DNA of 64,000 bases, taken from CAZRCG01 sp964598565 (lineage in GTDB: Bacteria; Bdellovibrionota; UBA2394). Positions 8,514 through 17,964 of this stretch are shown here, piece by piece. The position numbers and the translations under genes were made by a program. The stretch is from NCBI GenBank assembly GCA_964598565.1, contig CAZRCG010000007.1:1-64000 (forward strand), in the 5' to 3' direction. How positions within the stretch are numbered: position 1 is the stretch's first letter; every line of letters begins with the position of its first letter. The notes under the pieces were generated by a model. The model worked only from the letters and a program-made list of their open reading frames with translations, ran no database searches and was not told the DNA's origin.

Positions 8514-11092
8514 AACTTTTCATCTCCCTGGGGCGTAGTCTGGGGCGCAAGATTTATGACCGAAAAAAATTTCCAATGTTCATAAAGCCGGGGATATTTC
8601 TTCAAGACCTTTTCCAAATACTCAGAACGAAGGGCTACGGCATCAACCGGAAATCTAGCCCCAGGAGATACCTCACTGTAGTGTTCGACAGTGTCTACCC
8701 ATTCTCCGATTTGGCCTTGCTGAAGCTGAAACGTGTATTCAATCACCAATGAAGCTGCTAGACGTCGTAGAGTATCCCCTTTCCCATTCAAAGATTCCTC
8801 TGCCAGCGGCAGGAGATCTATAAAATTTCTGGCCGCTTCACGAAGTTGTTCGTTCTCTTTGAGGGCTGCTTGTAGGTCGCCTACAAAGGAGCTATTTTGC
8901 TTTTTGAGAAAGTTCTGAAACTCATCGTTAAAGCGTTGGTCCGTCATAGGAAAGGGATCTTTAGTCACATGAAGATGACGGAGAAGGCTCGGGTCTATTT
9001 GTTTCTTAGAGAGTGTCGCCGCAAGTTTATCGTCTGGTAAGGCGGCTACTTTTCCGGCGATTAACTCGTCAGGGTCGATCCAATCAGCTTCGACACTAGG
9101 AGAATCTCCTTCTGGAGTATCACTATTTCCGAAGGCCAACGGATGCACATTTCTTTTGCCCTTCACATTTCCAAGGCTGCGAATATCACGCGCCGTAAAC
9201 TTGCTAAGATCAATTCCATATTTCTTTGATGCAACGGCTAGCATCTCGTCGCCAATCACACTAAAATCAGTCATCGAATCTCTAAAAATTTCTCCTAGAA
9301 AATACAACTCGGGGTCCACAACTCGAACGCCGTCAGAAAGCTTTGTCGTAGGCCCAAACGGTACAAGGCCGATCCCCTTGACGGTGCTTTCATAGCCAAA
9401 CAAAAGCCAGTCTCCGTTTTCGTTTTTAATCATCTGCCCAGGGAGAATATGGCCAGAAGTAAAAATGACGACCGAGTTTTGATCACGATAGTTCTCGAGG
9501 CCCAAGAGAGTTCTCAAATAAAGATGAAAACAGTTCGTTCCAGAAAAACATTGCCGCTTTCCGTTTCTAAGTACATCGACAACTGTGACACTGTCTTTGT
9601 TATAAACACCCGCTGAACCCCAGAGTTGCTCAAGGCCGGGTTCGTAGTGGTTTTTTTTCAAGGCCGACAAAGGTTGGTACTTATTCGACGCATTCACTAC
9701 GCCATCTAATTTTGACTCCAAGTCAGAAACTTCATTGGCCCCACTACCTTGGCCACTTGCAGAAAGTTCTGCTTCTAAATAGGCCTGATTCATCAACTGA
9801 AAGTCGATGCGTCTACCACTTTTTAGCTGCGCCCATAGGGCTTTCTGAAAGGGAAGCAGTTTCTCTTCATCACGAATCTGAATGAGTTGAGGGTAAATGG
9901 GATGGCTCGTTCGAAACTTCTCGATATCAGAATTCGTCAACTGAATTTCTTTGATTAGTTTTTTCCTTTTAGAGACATAGGTTCCCCACGTCTCCATGAG
10001 AGTTTTGTCTATTTTGCCCACGGCCTCTTCGTTGCGCGCAATGGCATAGTCAATCTCAATGACGGACTTAAAATTGCCACCGTGTTTGCGAAAATGATCT
10101 CTTCTCTCAGCCTGTAACTCTTCGGCTCTCTTTCGAGCCGGGGGAAGGTCTCGGTCGACACGCACACTTAATGCATAAGAGATTTGACCAAGGAGACTCG
10201 ATTCAGAAAGAGGCTCGCCGACGAGTGCTTGTAAACGATTCGTGCGTTCAGTGATTTGGTTTGAAATCGTCATAATTTCTGACTCTACTGTGGCAAGTTC
10301 TTCTTGTATCATGCGAGCCTTATCAAAGGCCTCCATGAGATGAAAGGCTGATGTCAGTTGGCTTGGCACCGAATCCCTCTGGCGGAGCCTCTGATGCATT
10401 TGCAGCACGGCCTCGTCGAAAGCTGATGGGTCCCTGTGGATGGGGTATTCACGCAAAATATTTAATTCTGAAGAAGAGATCAAGGGGCGAAGAGTTGGCA
10501 ACCGTGAAAGTGCCTCAATCAGAATCTTGCGCAAATGAACTCTGTCATCCTCTGTAGGGGGATGAAACCCGGAAACGATATCTTTCCTTCTCAAATGCAA
10601 AGCTTCTCGTTTTTGTTGCAGAGCGGACTGCTCGAACTGAAAGTTTCTCAAGAAATGAGCGTCGTCTCTCAATTCAAACTGATACCTTACAGCCTCTTCA
10701 ATTTTAGGATTTAAGGCAGCAACGATCTTCTTCAATTGATGAAGCTGCTCCTTTTCAGCACGGAGTCTTGATATCTCTATATCGGCTTCTTCTATCTGAC
10801 GAAGAATTGTCTGGCCCTCATCAAAAAGAGATTTTAAACGATAGGCTCTACTTTCATTTAGGTGGGTCGCTGCCAGATCTGATAGAACGGTCGGCAACTT
10901 CTCAGGAATTTCTGGGGGGCAGAAAAGACTCTCTGCAGCTGAAGGGATCTGTGAGTCAGAAAGTTGAATTTTCTTAATGAGATCGAGAGCGATAGGATCT
11001 TGCGGAGAATCCTGACAAAAGACTCTGACTGTTACACCAAGAAATAAAACGATGAAGCTTGTGGATACCATGATCTTTGAAGAACCTAACAT
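8510..11092 (-). CDS. large exported coiled-coil protein with a possible Cys-His hydrolase core
   Basis: About 860 residues. The frame extends to 11260, but the ATG at 11090-11092 (or 11069-11071) gives a clear signal peptide (VSTSFIVLFLGVTVRVFCQ), so I prefer it. Residues of roughly 60-400 are rich in charged heptads such as EADIEISRLRAEKEQLHQLKK and should form long coiled coils. In the middle, QCFSGTNCFHLYLRTLLG (Cys near 515) is followed about 33 residues later by IFTSGHILPG (His near 548), a spacing that could be a papain/transglutaminase-like active site; that is inference. No family is recognised. It is the first gene of a two-gene operon. Confidence 0.72.
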   Translation of the reverse strand: MLGSSKIMVSTSFIVLFLGVTVRVFCQDSPQDPIALDLIKKIQLSDSQIPSAAESLFCPPEIPEKLPTVLSDLAATHLNESRAYRLKSLFDEGQTILRQIEEADIEISRLRAEKEQLHQLKKIVAALNPKIEEAVRYQFELRDDAHFLRNFQFEQSALQQKREALHLRRKDIVSGFHPPTEDDRVHLRKILIEALSRLPTLRPLISSSELNILREYPIHRDPSAFDEAVLQMHQRLRQRDSVPSQLTSAFHLMEAFDKARMIQEELATVESEIMTISNQITERTNRLQALVGEPLSESSLLGQISYALSVRVDRDLPPARKRAEELQAERRDHFRKHGGNFKSVIEIDYAIARNEEAVGKIDKTLMETWGTYVSKRKKLIKEIQLTNSDIEKFRTSHPIYPQLIQIRDEEKLLPFQKALWAQLKSGRRIDFQLMNQAYLEAELSASGQGSGANEVSDLESKLDGVVNASNKYQPLSALKKNHYEPGLEQLWGSAGVYNKDSVTVVDVLRNGKRQCFSGTNCFHLYLRTLLGLENYRDQNSVVIFTSGHILPGQMIKNENGDWLLFGYESTVKGIGLVPFGPTTKLSDGVRVVDPELYFLGEIFRDSMTDFSVIGDEMLAVASKKYGIDLSKFTARDIRSLGNVKGKRNVHPLAFGNSDTPEGDSPSVEADWIDPDELIAGKVAALPDDKLAATLSKKQIDPSLLRHLHVTKDPFPMTDQRFNDEFQNFLKKQNSSFVGDLQAALKENEQLREAARNFIDLLPLAEESLNGKGDTLRRLAASLVIEYTFQLQQGQIGEWVDTVEHYSEVSPGARFPVDAVALRSEYLEKVLKKYPRLYEHWKFFSVINLAPQTTPQGDEKL

Positions 11093-11272
11093 AGCATCGC
11101 TAGAGTGCAAGATCGGTGCCGACCGGCATGGCGAGATTGAGATAAAGTCTTTGGCGTGGATGTGCCATATTTTGATACCTATAGAAATATACCATGGTGA
11201 ATTTTTACACCTATCGAAATTCACCGTATTGATCTGGTTGGAAGCCCTCTGGGGGGGCACTTGCTGCCCACG

Positions 11273-11995
11273 TCACTTCAAATTATGAAAGACATGTTGA
11301 ACATCGTCATCTTGCTCAAGCGCGTCAATCAATTCCAAGACCTCTGTGGATTGCTCATTAGGTAGATCTACCAGGCCTTCAGGAATATATTCCGAGGCAG
11401 AGCCTAACGGGACGATTTTACGAGCTTCAATGGCTGATTGAAGTTGACCAAAATTATTGAAAAGGCAGCGGGCGACGATAATCTTTTCTTCTTTCTCTCC
11501 GACTGATTCTCCCATTTCTTCGAGGCCATGATCGATTAAATCGAGTTCGAGCTCGTCTATATTAAGACTCTCAGCAGGGAGTCGAAATACTCCCATGCGC
11601 TTGAACATAAACGCCACGCTGCCGGTAGTGGCTAAGTTACCACCGAATTTCTTAAAAATAGATCTCATATTGGACGCTGTTCGCGTCGGATTGTCGGTGG
11701 CAGCTTCGACAATGACGGGAATGCCATGGGGTGCATATCCTTCATAGAGTAGTACTTCGTATTGAATGTCAGTTTGCCCACTCGAGCGCTTGATGGCAGC
11801 ATCGATTTTGTCCTTGGGCATATTGGCGGCTCGACCGTTTTGAATCGCACGGCGTAACGCGGGATTAGAATCGGGATCAGGCCCTGAGGCTTTTACCGCA
11901 ATGGTAATTTCTTTGGATACCCGAGTGAAAGCCTTTGCCATTTTATTCCACCGAGCAAACATAGTGGATTTTCGAGTTTCAAATATTCTGCCCAT
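11273..11995 (-). CDS. YebC/PmpR family protein (TACO1 family)
   Basis: A 240-residue YebC-family protein, usually annotated as a transcriptional regulator; recent work on the family links it to ribosome function on proline-rich stretches. It begins MGRIFETRKSTMFARW, the variant N-terminus of the YeeN-like subgroup, followed by the family pattern GPDPDSNPALRRAIQNGRAANMPKDKI. The ATG at 11993-11995 has AAAGGA eight bases upstream; a TTG two codons earlier is less likely. It stands alone on the minus strand. Confidence 0.92.
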   Translation of the reverse strand: MGRIFETRKSTMFARWNKMAKAFTRVSKEITIAVKASGPDPDSNPALRRAIQNGRAANMPKDKIDAAIKRSSGQTDIQYEVLLYEGYAPHGIPVIVEAATDNPTRTASNMRSIFKKFGGNLATTGSVAFMFKRMGVFRLPAESLNIDELELDLIDHGLEEMGESVGEKEEKIIVARCLFNNFGQLQSAIEARKIVPLGSASEYIPEGLVDLPNEQSTEVLELIDALEQDDDVQHVFHNLK

Positions 11996-12254
11996 GGTCA
12001 AAATCCTTTAATAAAGGTCAAAATTTTTAACTTCTGACACAGTATGAAAAGGTTGTGCGGCGGGCAAGATGAGAGAGGCGCCTCTTTTGCGAGTAACATG
12101 CATCTTTTGCGCATGGCTCTCAATTTTATTCACAGATCGTTAGGAGATAAGAACAAAAGTTCATATAATTTAAGAGGTTGGGTTGGGGGAAGGCTCGGCA
12201 CTGCAATTGCAGTGTATGGGTTTGCCCCACGTGTGTCTGGGGGATGGAGGTTGT

Positions 12255-13808
12255 ATGAAGCATTCTTGTGTAGCATTACTATCATTGGCTATTGGTTTAT
12301 CGGCGTGTACCGGAACTCTTTACGACAATACGGATAAAACTGGTGATTCGAAAGGGACTGGCGGAACAGGAACTGTAGGAACAAAACCTGCTGTTCCTAG
12401 TCCACTTCCTCAATTGCCTCCTGAGGATGCCAATAATAATGAGCCCGATCTATCGTCCTTTACTCTAGCTATGAGCGGAGACAAAATGCCTGCGGGTTTT
12501 GTTCAGGGCGAATTATTTGAAGGCAACAGCGCTGAGCTAAAGGCGCCAGCCGGTGCAAGATCATATCAATGGTTTAAGCAAGCCAGCGTCAATGGTAAAA
12601 TCGCATTGGTACCTCTCGAAGGCCAAACGGGTGCGAATCTGTTGCTGTCGAACGTATCGTATGCACAGGCTGGCATCTATGAAGTTCATGCCCTCGATAA
12701 CGATGGCCAGGTTTTAGGTCGAAGTACTTTAACGGTAAAAGTCTACCCGCGCTTTCCGTCTAATATTTTAGTGCATGGTGATTCGATGGTTACTGGAATG
12801 TTCGCCAATCGAAAAATTCAGAATGTCCCTTCGGCTTCACCCACTGCGTCGTCGAGTCCATCGGATTCTTTGAATGCTAGAATCTTCGAGCAGATTCGCT
12901 CCGATCGTAAGAAGCTGTCGCACGAAGCCTTTAATGCTCGCTACGCGATGAGTCAGCAATCGTTTTTGGGAGGAAAGCTCTTTGAAACTTATACCGTCGC
13001 CTCGCCGATGCCAAATCCGTCAGCGAGTCCTTCACCTTCGGCAAGCCCTTCTGCTTTGGAGCCGAGTTATTCCCTCGTGCATCGATTGATGGCTCGAAAT
13101 CCCCAATTGCAGGCCTATGTTTATGGACATCTCGTGGGTTCGCCCGACGCCACCTTCGAAAATCGAAATGTGATTGATAAGGCCGCTTCGTATGTTGGAG
13201 GTCCTTTAGATATGCTCGTAGTCTCGATGGGACTCGAGGACCTTCTGCAATCTCGAGGCGAAGAAACTCTCACCGCAGGAGCCAGCGATAATCGTGTGGA
13301 GGCCCTGGTTCGCCAATTGAAGCAGTTCATTAGCTATGTCGCTCAGAAGCATGCGGCCGGTAAACACGCCCATACGCTCAAGATTATGGTGGTTGGCTTG
13401 CCCAATTATGCCGATATTTTTTCTAAGACTTCAGGCCTTAACTTGGGCTACTCTGAGACCTACAAAAGAGAAATCGCGTGCCGTGATATTCGAGGACTAC
13501 TGCGCCAAGAGCTTTCGGTAGTACCAAATAGTGAGCAGTCCAATCCGCTCTATCGACTGAGTTCAACAGCTCCAGCGATGGTTCGCTTCAAAGCTATGAT
13601 CGATACTTATAATTCAATGTTAGAAAGTGACGTGCAAGCGATGCAAGCTGACTTACCTAGTAATGTCTTATTAAAAGTAGCGACGAAATTTGATTTGAAG
13701 ACCCCTGCCAAAGATCTTGTCTCTGTGGACTGTTTTCACTTTTCTGCCGCCGGCCATCGTGAGTTGTCTGAGCAGATTTGGAGCCAAGGTTTTTGGCCAG
13801 GCAAATAG
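12255..13808 (+). CDS. lipoprotein with Ig-like and SGNH-hydrolase domains
   Basis: A 517-residue predicted lipoprotein. The ATG at 12255 has GGAGG just upstream and starts a lipoprotein signal ending LSAC (Cys18). Residues 28-68 are a Gly/Pro-rich linker. About 75-163 read as an immunoglobulin-like fold (YQWFK, then NVSYAQAGIYEV). VHGDSMV at about 173-179 gives the GDS nucleophile motif of SGNH/GDSL hydrolases. Near the C-terminus VDCFHFSAAGH supplies the Asp-x-x-His pair. Two Ser/Pro-rich stretches (about 192-208 and 254-268) look like flexible insertions. It probably removes acyl groups from an envelope or extracellular substrate. Monocistronic. Confidence 0.75.
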   Translation: MKHSCVALLSLAIGLSACTGTLYDNTDKTGDSKGTGGTGTVGTKPAVPSPLPQLPPEDANNNEPDLSSFTLAMSGDKMPAGFVQGELFEGNSAELKAPAGARSYQWFKQASVNGKIALVPLEGQTGANLLLSNVSYAQAGIYEVHALDNDGQVLGRSTLTVKVYPRFPSNILVHGDSMVTGMFANRKIQNVPSASPTASSSPSDSLNARIFEQIRSDRKKLSHEAFNARYAMSQQSFLGGKLFETYTVASPMPNPSASPSPSASPSALEPSYSLVHRLMARNPQLQAYVYGHLVGSPDATFENRNVIDKAASYVGGPLDMLVVSMGLEDLLQSRGEETLTAGASDNRVEALVRQLKQFISYVAQKHAAGKHAHTLKIMVVGLPNYADIFSKTSGLNLGYSETYKREIACRDIRGLLRQELSVVPNSEQSNPLYRLSSTAPAMVRFKAMIDTYNSMLESDVQAMQADLPSNVLLKVATKFDLKTPAKDLVSVDCFHFSAAGHRELSEQIWSQGFWPGK

Positions 13809-13836
13809 GTTTTTCACTTCTTTCTCGAATTCAAAA

Positions 13837-13868
13837 GCTAAGAGCCTCCATTAGGATTGGCTCTTAGC
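13837..13868 (-). terminator. hairpin at the end of potABC
   Basis: A perfect 10-bp inverted repeat (GCTAAGAGCC / GGCTCTTAGC, arms 13837-13846 and 13859-13868) overlaps the last codons of potC. On the minus strand it is followed by only four T residues, so it is a plausible but weak intrinsic terminator. Confidence 0.5.
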
Positions 13869-14657
13869 TCCGCCCTGAGAGGATCTCATGCGGGGCCGTA
13901 GCGTTAAGATCACCACGAAGATCGTAGCGGCTAAAATCAAAGTCGATAATGCATTCACTTTGGGGCTTAATCCGAACTTGATCATACCATAAAGCTGAAT
14001 GGGAAAAGTATCGTTGCCAACGCCTGAGGTGAAAAAGCTCACGAGAAAATCATCGAACGAAATCGTAAACGCCATGGCAGCTCCCGAAATAATGGCGGGA
14101 GTTAACAGCGGTAGAGTTACTCTAAAAAAAGTTTGGGGTGCTGACGCCCCTAAATCGAAGGCCGCCTCTTCTAGGGAGGGATCAAAATCTTTCAGTCGCG
14201 TTCGCACTGTCATTAAAACATACGAAAAGCTAAAGGTAATATGGGCGAGTATCATCGAAAATGTGCCAAGAGTGAGCTTCAAAAAAACAAACCAAATAAG
14301 TAATGATAGACCAAATACAATTTCAGGAACCACCAGGGGTAGAAGCGTAAACGCGTCCATCAATTTTTTGCCAGGCAGTCGAGATCGCTCCAACGCAAGA
14401 GCAGTGGTGACGCCCAAAATTGTAGCTCCTACTGTACACCCGAGGCCCACTTGAAAGCTGATCCACAAAGACGATCTTAGAGCCGCGTCGTGAAAGGATT
14501 CTCGATACCAACGCAACGTCCACTCCCAAGTGCCTGTGGATGGGTCGCGCGCTAAAAACGAATACGTCACGAGTGCCAACAGGGGAATATAGAGAATCGC
14601 GTATACTACAAAAGCTATACATCGAAGGGCCCAGCGTTTTCGCTTTGAAAGACTCAT
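13851..14657 (-). CDS. potC: spermidine/putrescine ABC transporter permease PotC
   Basis: A 268-residue inner-membrane permease with about six transmembrane segments. The EAA loop (LEEAAFDLGASAPQTFFRVTL, split here as EEAAFDLGASAPQ then TFFRVTLPL) is the contact site for the ATPase. Other typical PotC features are the N-terminal YIPLLALVTYSF and the FTISFDDFLVSFF region. It is the last gene of potA-potB-potC and overlaps potB by ATGA. It forms the channel with PotB, driven by PotA and fed by the divergently encoded PotD. Confidence 0.93.
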   Translation of the reverse strand: MSLSKRKRWALRCIAFVVYAILYIPLLALVTYSFLARDPSTGTWEWTLRWYRESFHDAALRSSLWISFQVGLGCTVGATILGVTTALALERSRLPGKKLMDAFTLLPLVVPEIVFGLSLLIWFVFLKLTLGTFSMILAHITFSFSYVLMTVRTRLKDFDPSLEEAAFDLGASAPQTFFRVTLPLLTPAIISGAAMAFTISFDDFLVSFFTSGVGNDTFPIQLYGMIKFGLSPKVNALSTLILAATIFVVILTLRPRMRSSQGGAKSQS

Positions 14658-15547
14658 CGGGCTTGTGACCTCTGTCGATCGTCTTTGCCCCAGTATTTTA
14701 GAACTACCAGTAGGGGTATCAATACGATAATCATCAGCAATACCGAAAGTGCTGAGCCAAAAGGCCAGTCACGCATTTTTAAGAATTGTTCGGTAATAAG
14801 ATTGCCAAGTAGCATGGTTCGTGCCCCACCGAGCAGATCAGGAATCAAAAATTCTCCCAGGGCCGGCGTAAATACCAAGATTGATCCGGTGATAAGGCCG
14901 GGGAAGGTGAGCGGGACGAGAAGGCGTCGCAAGTTTTGAATACCACTGGCTCCTAAATCGCGACCTGCTTCTAAAATCGAAAAATCAAATTTCTCTAGCG
15001 TGACAAAGAGGGGCAGTACCATAAAGGGCAAATAGTTGGTGACCATTCCTAAGAGCACCATAGTTTGACCGTTTGACAGCGCCAGCGGCGTGGTGGTGAG
15101 TCCTAGTGAGAGAAGACTTTCGTTTATGGGACCTGAGTCAGCAAATAAAACTTTAAGAGCGTAGGTTCGTACAACAAAGTTCGTCCAAAAAGGCACAATC
15201 AGCAGCGTCATCAAAATAATGCGCGTATTGCGCCGGGCTGTGGCAATTACAAAGGCCAGTGGAAATCCCAATAGAGCACAGATCAATGTGGTAGAAGCCG
15301 CAAGCTGAATGCTTCTCCAGAAAATACCTAAATAGAGAGGATCGAGTGCTCTGATATAGTTGTCGAAGCTAAATTCATAGAGGATGCCTCCATAAGGCCC
15401 TTTCTTTGCAAAACTGAAGACCACGACAAAGGCAATGGGCGCGACAATGAATAACAGCATCCAAAAGGCGCTCGGCAGTGAAAACCAGGCCCAACCATCT
15501 TTTGGTTTCTGTCTGTTGACCGTAACGACGTGAGATTTGCTATCCAT
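14654..15547 (-). CDS. potB: spermidine/putrescine ABC transporter permease PotB
   Basis: A 297-residue permease with about six membrane segments and an EAA loop reading EAGRDLGASGIQNLRRLLVPL. The phrase VPFWTNFVVRTYAL is highly characteristic of PotB. A TTG five codons upstream also opens the frame, but the ATG at 15545-15547 is more likely and leaves an eight-base overlap with potA, consistent with coupled translation. It pairs with PotC. Confidence 0.93.
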   Translation of the reverse strand: MDSKSHVVTVNRQKPKDGWAWFSLPSAFWMLLFIVAPIAFVVVFSFAKKGPYGGILYEFSFDNYIRALDPLYLGIFWRSIQLAASTTLICALLGFPLAFVIATARRNTRIILMTLLIVPFWTNFVVRTYALKVLFADSGPINESLLSLGLTTTPLALSNGQTMVLLGMVTNYLPFMVLPLFVTLEKFDFSILEAGRDLGASGIQNLRRLLVPLTFPGLITGSILVFTPALGEFLIPDLLGGARTMLLGNLITEQFLKMRDWPFGSALSVLLMIIVLIPLLVVLKYWGKDDRQRSQAR

Positions 15548-16739
15548 GACTGCGAGACTCAAGGGGTGGTATCAGAGAGAGCTGAAAATCATAGCTTTCA
15601 ATGTCCCCATGGTCGGCAAGGGGTAAGGCGCCCTCATAGCCCATGAGAATGCAATCTTCAGGGGCCCAGGTGACGAAAACTCGATCGCCAGGGCTAAAAC
15701 CCTTTCGCGCGGACACAGCCGTATTAAACTGCAGCGCCGAAAATGTTTGAGTGGGACTCTCTTTAGAATCAATTGCAAAATGCGTGTCAGCCCCTCGATA
15801 AAGAACTTCTTTCACAATGCCCTCTATGGAGTTTTGCTCTGGGCCAGGTTGACTCTTTAATACTTTCAATTTTTCAGGTCGAATCAAAATTTTTAACTTC
15901 ATACCGATATCTACCAAGGGGAGGCGACGCATCCCGTCTCGCGATGCACGTATAGCGACGGGGCGTCGGCATAACGTCGTCGACGTCACAACAGAGTCGA
16001 GCGAAGTCGAGCGCACTTCGGCCTCAATACTGTTCATAGAGCCAATAAACTGAGCGACAAATGGCGTTCGAGGGTACTCGTAAATTTCTTGAGGAGTGCC
16101 AACCTGTTCGACGCGACCCTCATTCATAACGGCGACGCGGTGAGAGAGCGTGAGAGCTTCTTCTTGGTCGTGCGTAATAAAAATAAAAGTCTGCTTGAGC
16201 TTTCGTTGTAGTGAGAGAAGTTCCATTTTCATTTGCTGGCGCAGCTTTAAATCAAGGGCCGATAGAGGCTCGTCTAAGAGAAGCACTTGGGGCTTATTCA
16301 CCAACGCTCGAGCTAAGGCCACACGCTGTTGTTGCCCCCCAGAAAGTGTCGAAATCGATCGATCTTTATAGTCGCGCATTTGTACCAAATCGAGAGCCTC
16401 TAAAATGCGACCATGGCGTTCCGCTCTATCGATATGTTTTACCTCAAGGCCAAAGGCGATATTTCGATAGACATTTAAATGGGGAAAAAGCGCGTAACGC
16501 TGAAAAACAGTATTGAAATGTCGTTGATGGGGGGGCAGATGATCGATGCGCGTGCTGGCATAGGTTATGGTCCCAGCGTCGAGACTTTCAAAGCCTCCAA
16601 TAAGACGAAGTAGTGTCGTCTTGCCCGATCCACTCGGTCCCAAAATAGAGAAGAACTCACCGTCATTAATCGTTAGGTCCACGCCCTTAACGATCTCCTG
16701 GCGACCAAAGCTCTTACGAATATTCTTAAGTTCCAACAC
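15540..16739 (-). CDS. potA: spermidine/putrescine ABC transporter ATP-binding protein PotA
   Basis: A 399-residue ABC ATPase with Walker A GPSGSGKTT, signature LSGGQQQRVALARAL, Walker B VLLLDEPLSALD and H-loop FITHDQEEALTLS, followed by a C-terminal TOBE-like regulatory domain (about 240-385). It powers polyamine import through PotBC. The final 20 residues (ending ESRSHG) look like a lineage-specific tail and overlap potB. First gene of the operon; potD is transcribed away from it across 100 bp. Confidence 0.93.
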   Translation of the reverse strand: MLELKNIRKSFGRQEIVKGVDLTINDGEFFSILGPSGSGKTTLLRLIGGFESLDAGTITYASTRIDHLPPHQRHFNTVFQRYALFPHLNVYRNIAFGLEVKHIDRAERHGRILEALDLVQMRDYKDRSISTLSGGQQQRVALARALVNKPQVLLLDEPLSALDLKLRQQMKMELLSLQRKLKQTFIFITHDQEEALTLSHRVAVMNEGRVEQVGTPQEIYEYPRTPFVAQFIGSMNSIEAEVRSTSLDSVVTSTTLCRRPVAIRASRDGMRRLPLVDIGMKLKILIRPEKLKVLKSQPGPEQNSIEGIVKEVLYRGADTHFAIDSKESPTQTFSALQFNTAVSARKGFSPGDRVFVTWAPEDCILMGYEGALPLADHGDIESYDFQLSLIPPLESRSHG

Positions 16740-16770
16740 GCGAAGGCGAAGCTAACAAAATTTAGAGTCA

Positions 16771-16786
16771 GAGCCCATCCGAAAAG
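16771..16786 (+). repeat. solo copy of the MITE terminal repeat
   Basis: These 16 bases (GAGCCCATCCGAAAAG) are identical to the outer end of the terminal inverted repeat of the element at 51874-52050. No second arm is visible close by, so this may be a relic of an excised or decayed copy. It lies in the potA-potD divergent promoter region. Confidence 0.5.
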
Positions 16787-16839
16787 CCGAAATCGAGATT
16801 CTTTTTGACCTTTCTCCTTCACTAGAGATATCGAGGGGC

Positions 16840-17913
16840 ATGGAATGCATCTCAAATGCTCTTCGAAGGCAGGGTTGGCGGACATGTATTTTTGTAGTGA
16901 GTCTTTGTCTCGGGCTGGCATGTCAAAAGTCTACACCGTCTGAGAAGCAAAAAGTCGTTCATCTGGCAGTCTGGACAAACTACGTTACCCCAGAGATGAA
17001 AGAACAATTTGAGAAAAAGTCGGGCTTTACCTTAACCATGTCGAATTACTCGTCGAATGAAGAGCTGCTCGCAAAGCTTCAGGCCGGTGCCGAGGGATTC
17101 GATGTGGCGGTGCCTTCAGATTATATGGTTAAGGCCCTTAAGGAACTCCAATTGGTGCAACCTCTAGAGGCCTTGAAACTGAGCGCTTTAGGTGAGCTAG
17201 ATGCTCGAGTGCTCAGTCACTATTTTGATCCGAAAAACGAAGTGTCGCTTCCACTTACTTGGGGCACGACCGGCATTGCCGTATTTTCTTCAAAACTGAA
17301 GAGCCCCCTTTCTGATTGGAAGGGCTTTTTCGAAAGCCCCGAGCTTGTGGGTAAGAAAACTATGCTCGATGATGTACGAGAGAGCCTGGGTGCAGCCCTG
17401 AAATCGCAGGGCTATAGCCTTAATACGAAAGATCCCAAAGAACTTGAATCGGCTCGTAATGCACTCATGAAAGCGAAAGATAGCTTAAAGGGATTCAATT
17501 CTGAGACGCTTCCGTTATTGGTGGGCGGCGAGGTTGTCGCTGCACAGGCCTATTCTCACGATGCGCTTATGGCCTGGCGAGATACCCAAGGCGCGGTGGA
17601 TTATATTCTGCCAACCGACGGCTGCACATTGTGGGTAGATAGCCTGGTGATTCCGAAGGGCGCAAAAAATATTGAAGGGGCCTATGCCTTGATAAACTTT
17701 TTAGCGTCACCCGAGATAAGCGCCGATCGAGCACAGCGCTTACTGGTAGCTCCAGCTAATAAGGTGGCCCTCAAGTTGTTGCCCGCCGCTCTGCAGAAGA
17801 ATAAGAGCTTATTTCCCGATTACTCGACGACGTCGCGCTGCGAAATGATGCAAGATCTGGGCGAGGCCTTGGTCTTATGGGACCGCATGTGGACTGAGGT
17901 GAAGGCTCGTTAG
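16840..17913 (+). CDS. potD: polyamine-binding lipoprotein PotD-like
   Basis: A 357-residue extracytoplasmic solute-binding protein for spermidine/putrescine. A lipoprotein signal ends LGLAC (Cys28). The mature part follows PotD: LAVWTNYVTPEMKEQFEKKSG, then SNEELLAKLQAG, FDVAVPSDYMV, the region LPLTWGTTGIAV and the binding-site stretch GCTLWVDSLVIPKGAKN. It is divergent from potABC and delivers polyamine to that transporter. GAGGGG stands immediately before the ATG, closer than usual. Confidence 0.92.
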   Translation: MECISNALRRQGWRTCIFVVSLCLGLACQKSTPSEKQKVVHLAVWTNYVTPEMKEQFEKKSGFTLTMSNYSSNEELLAKLQAGAEGFDVAVPSDYMVKALKELQLVQPLEALKLSALGELDARVLSHYFDPKNEVSLPLTWGTTGIAVFSSKLKSPLSDWKGFFESPELVGKKTMLDDVRESLGAALKSQGYSLNTKDPKELESARNALMKAKDSLKGFNSETLPLLVGGEVVAAQAYSHDALMAWRDTQGAVDYILPTDGCTLWVDSLVIPKGAKNIEGAYALINFLASPEISADRAQRLLVAPANKVALKLLPAALQKNKSLFPDYSTTSRCEMMQDLGEALVLWDRMWTEVKAR

Positions 17914-17964
17914 TATCGCTGCGGGGGGGCTTTTCAGCTGACGAGAATCGATTAGTCTAGAAGC

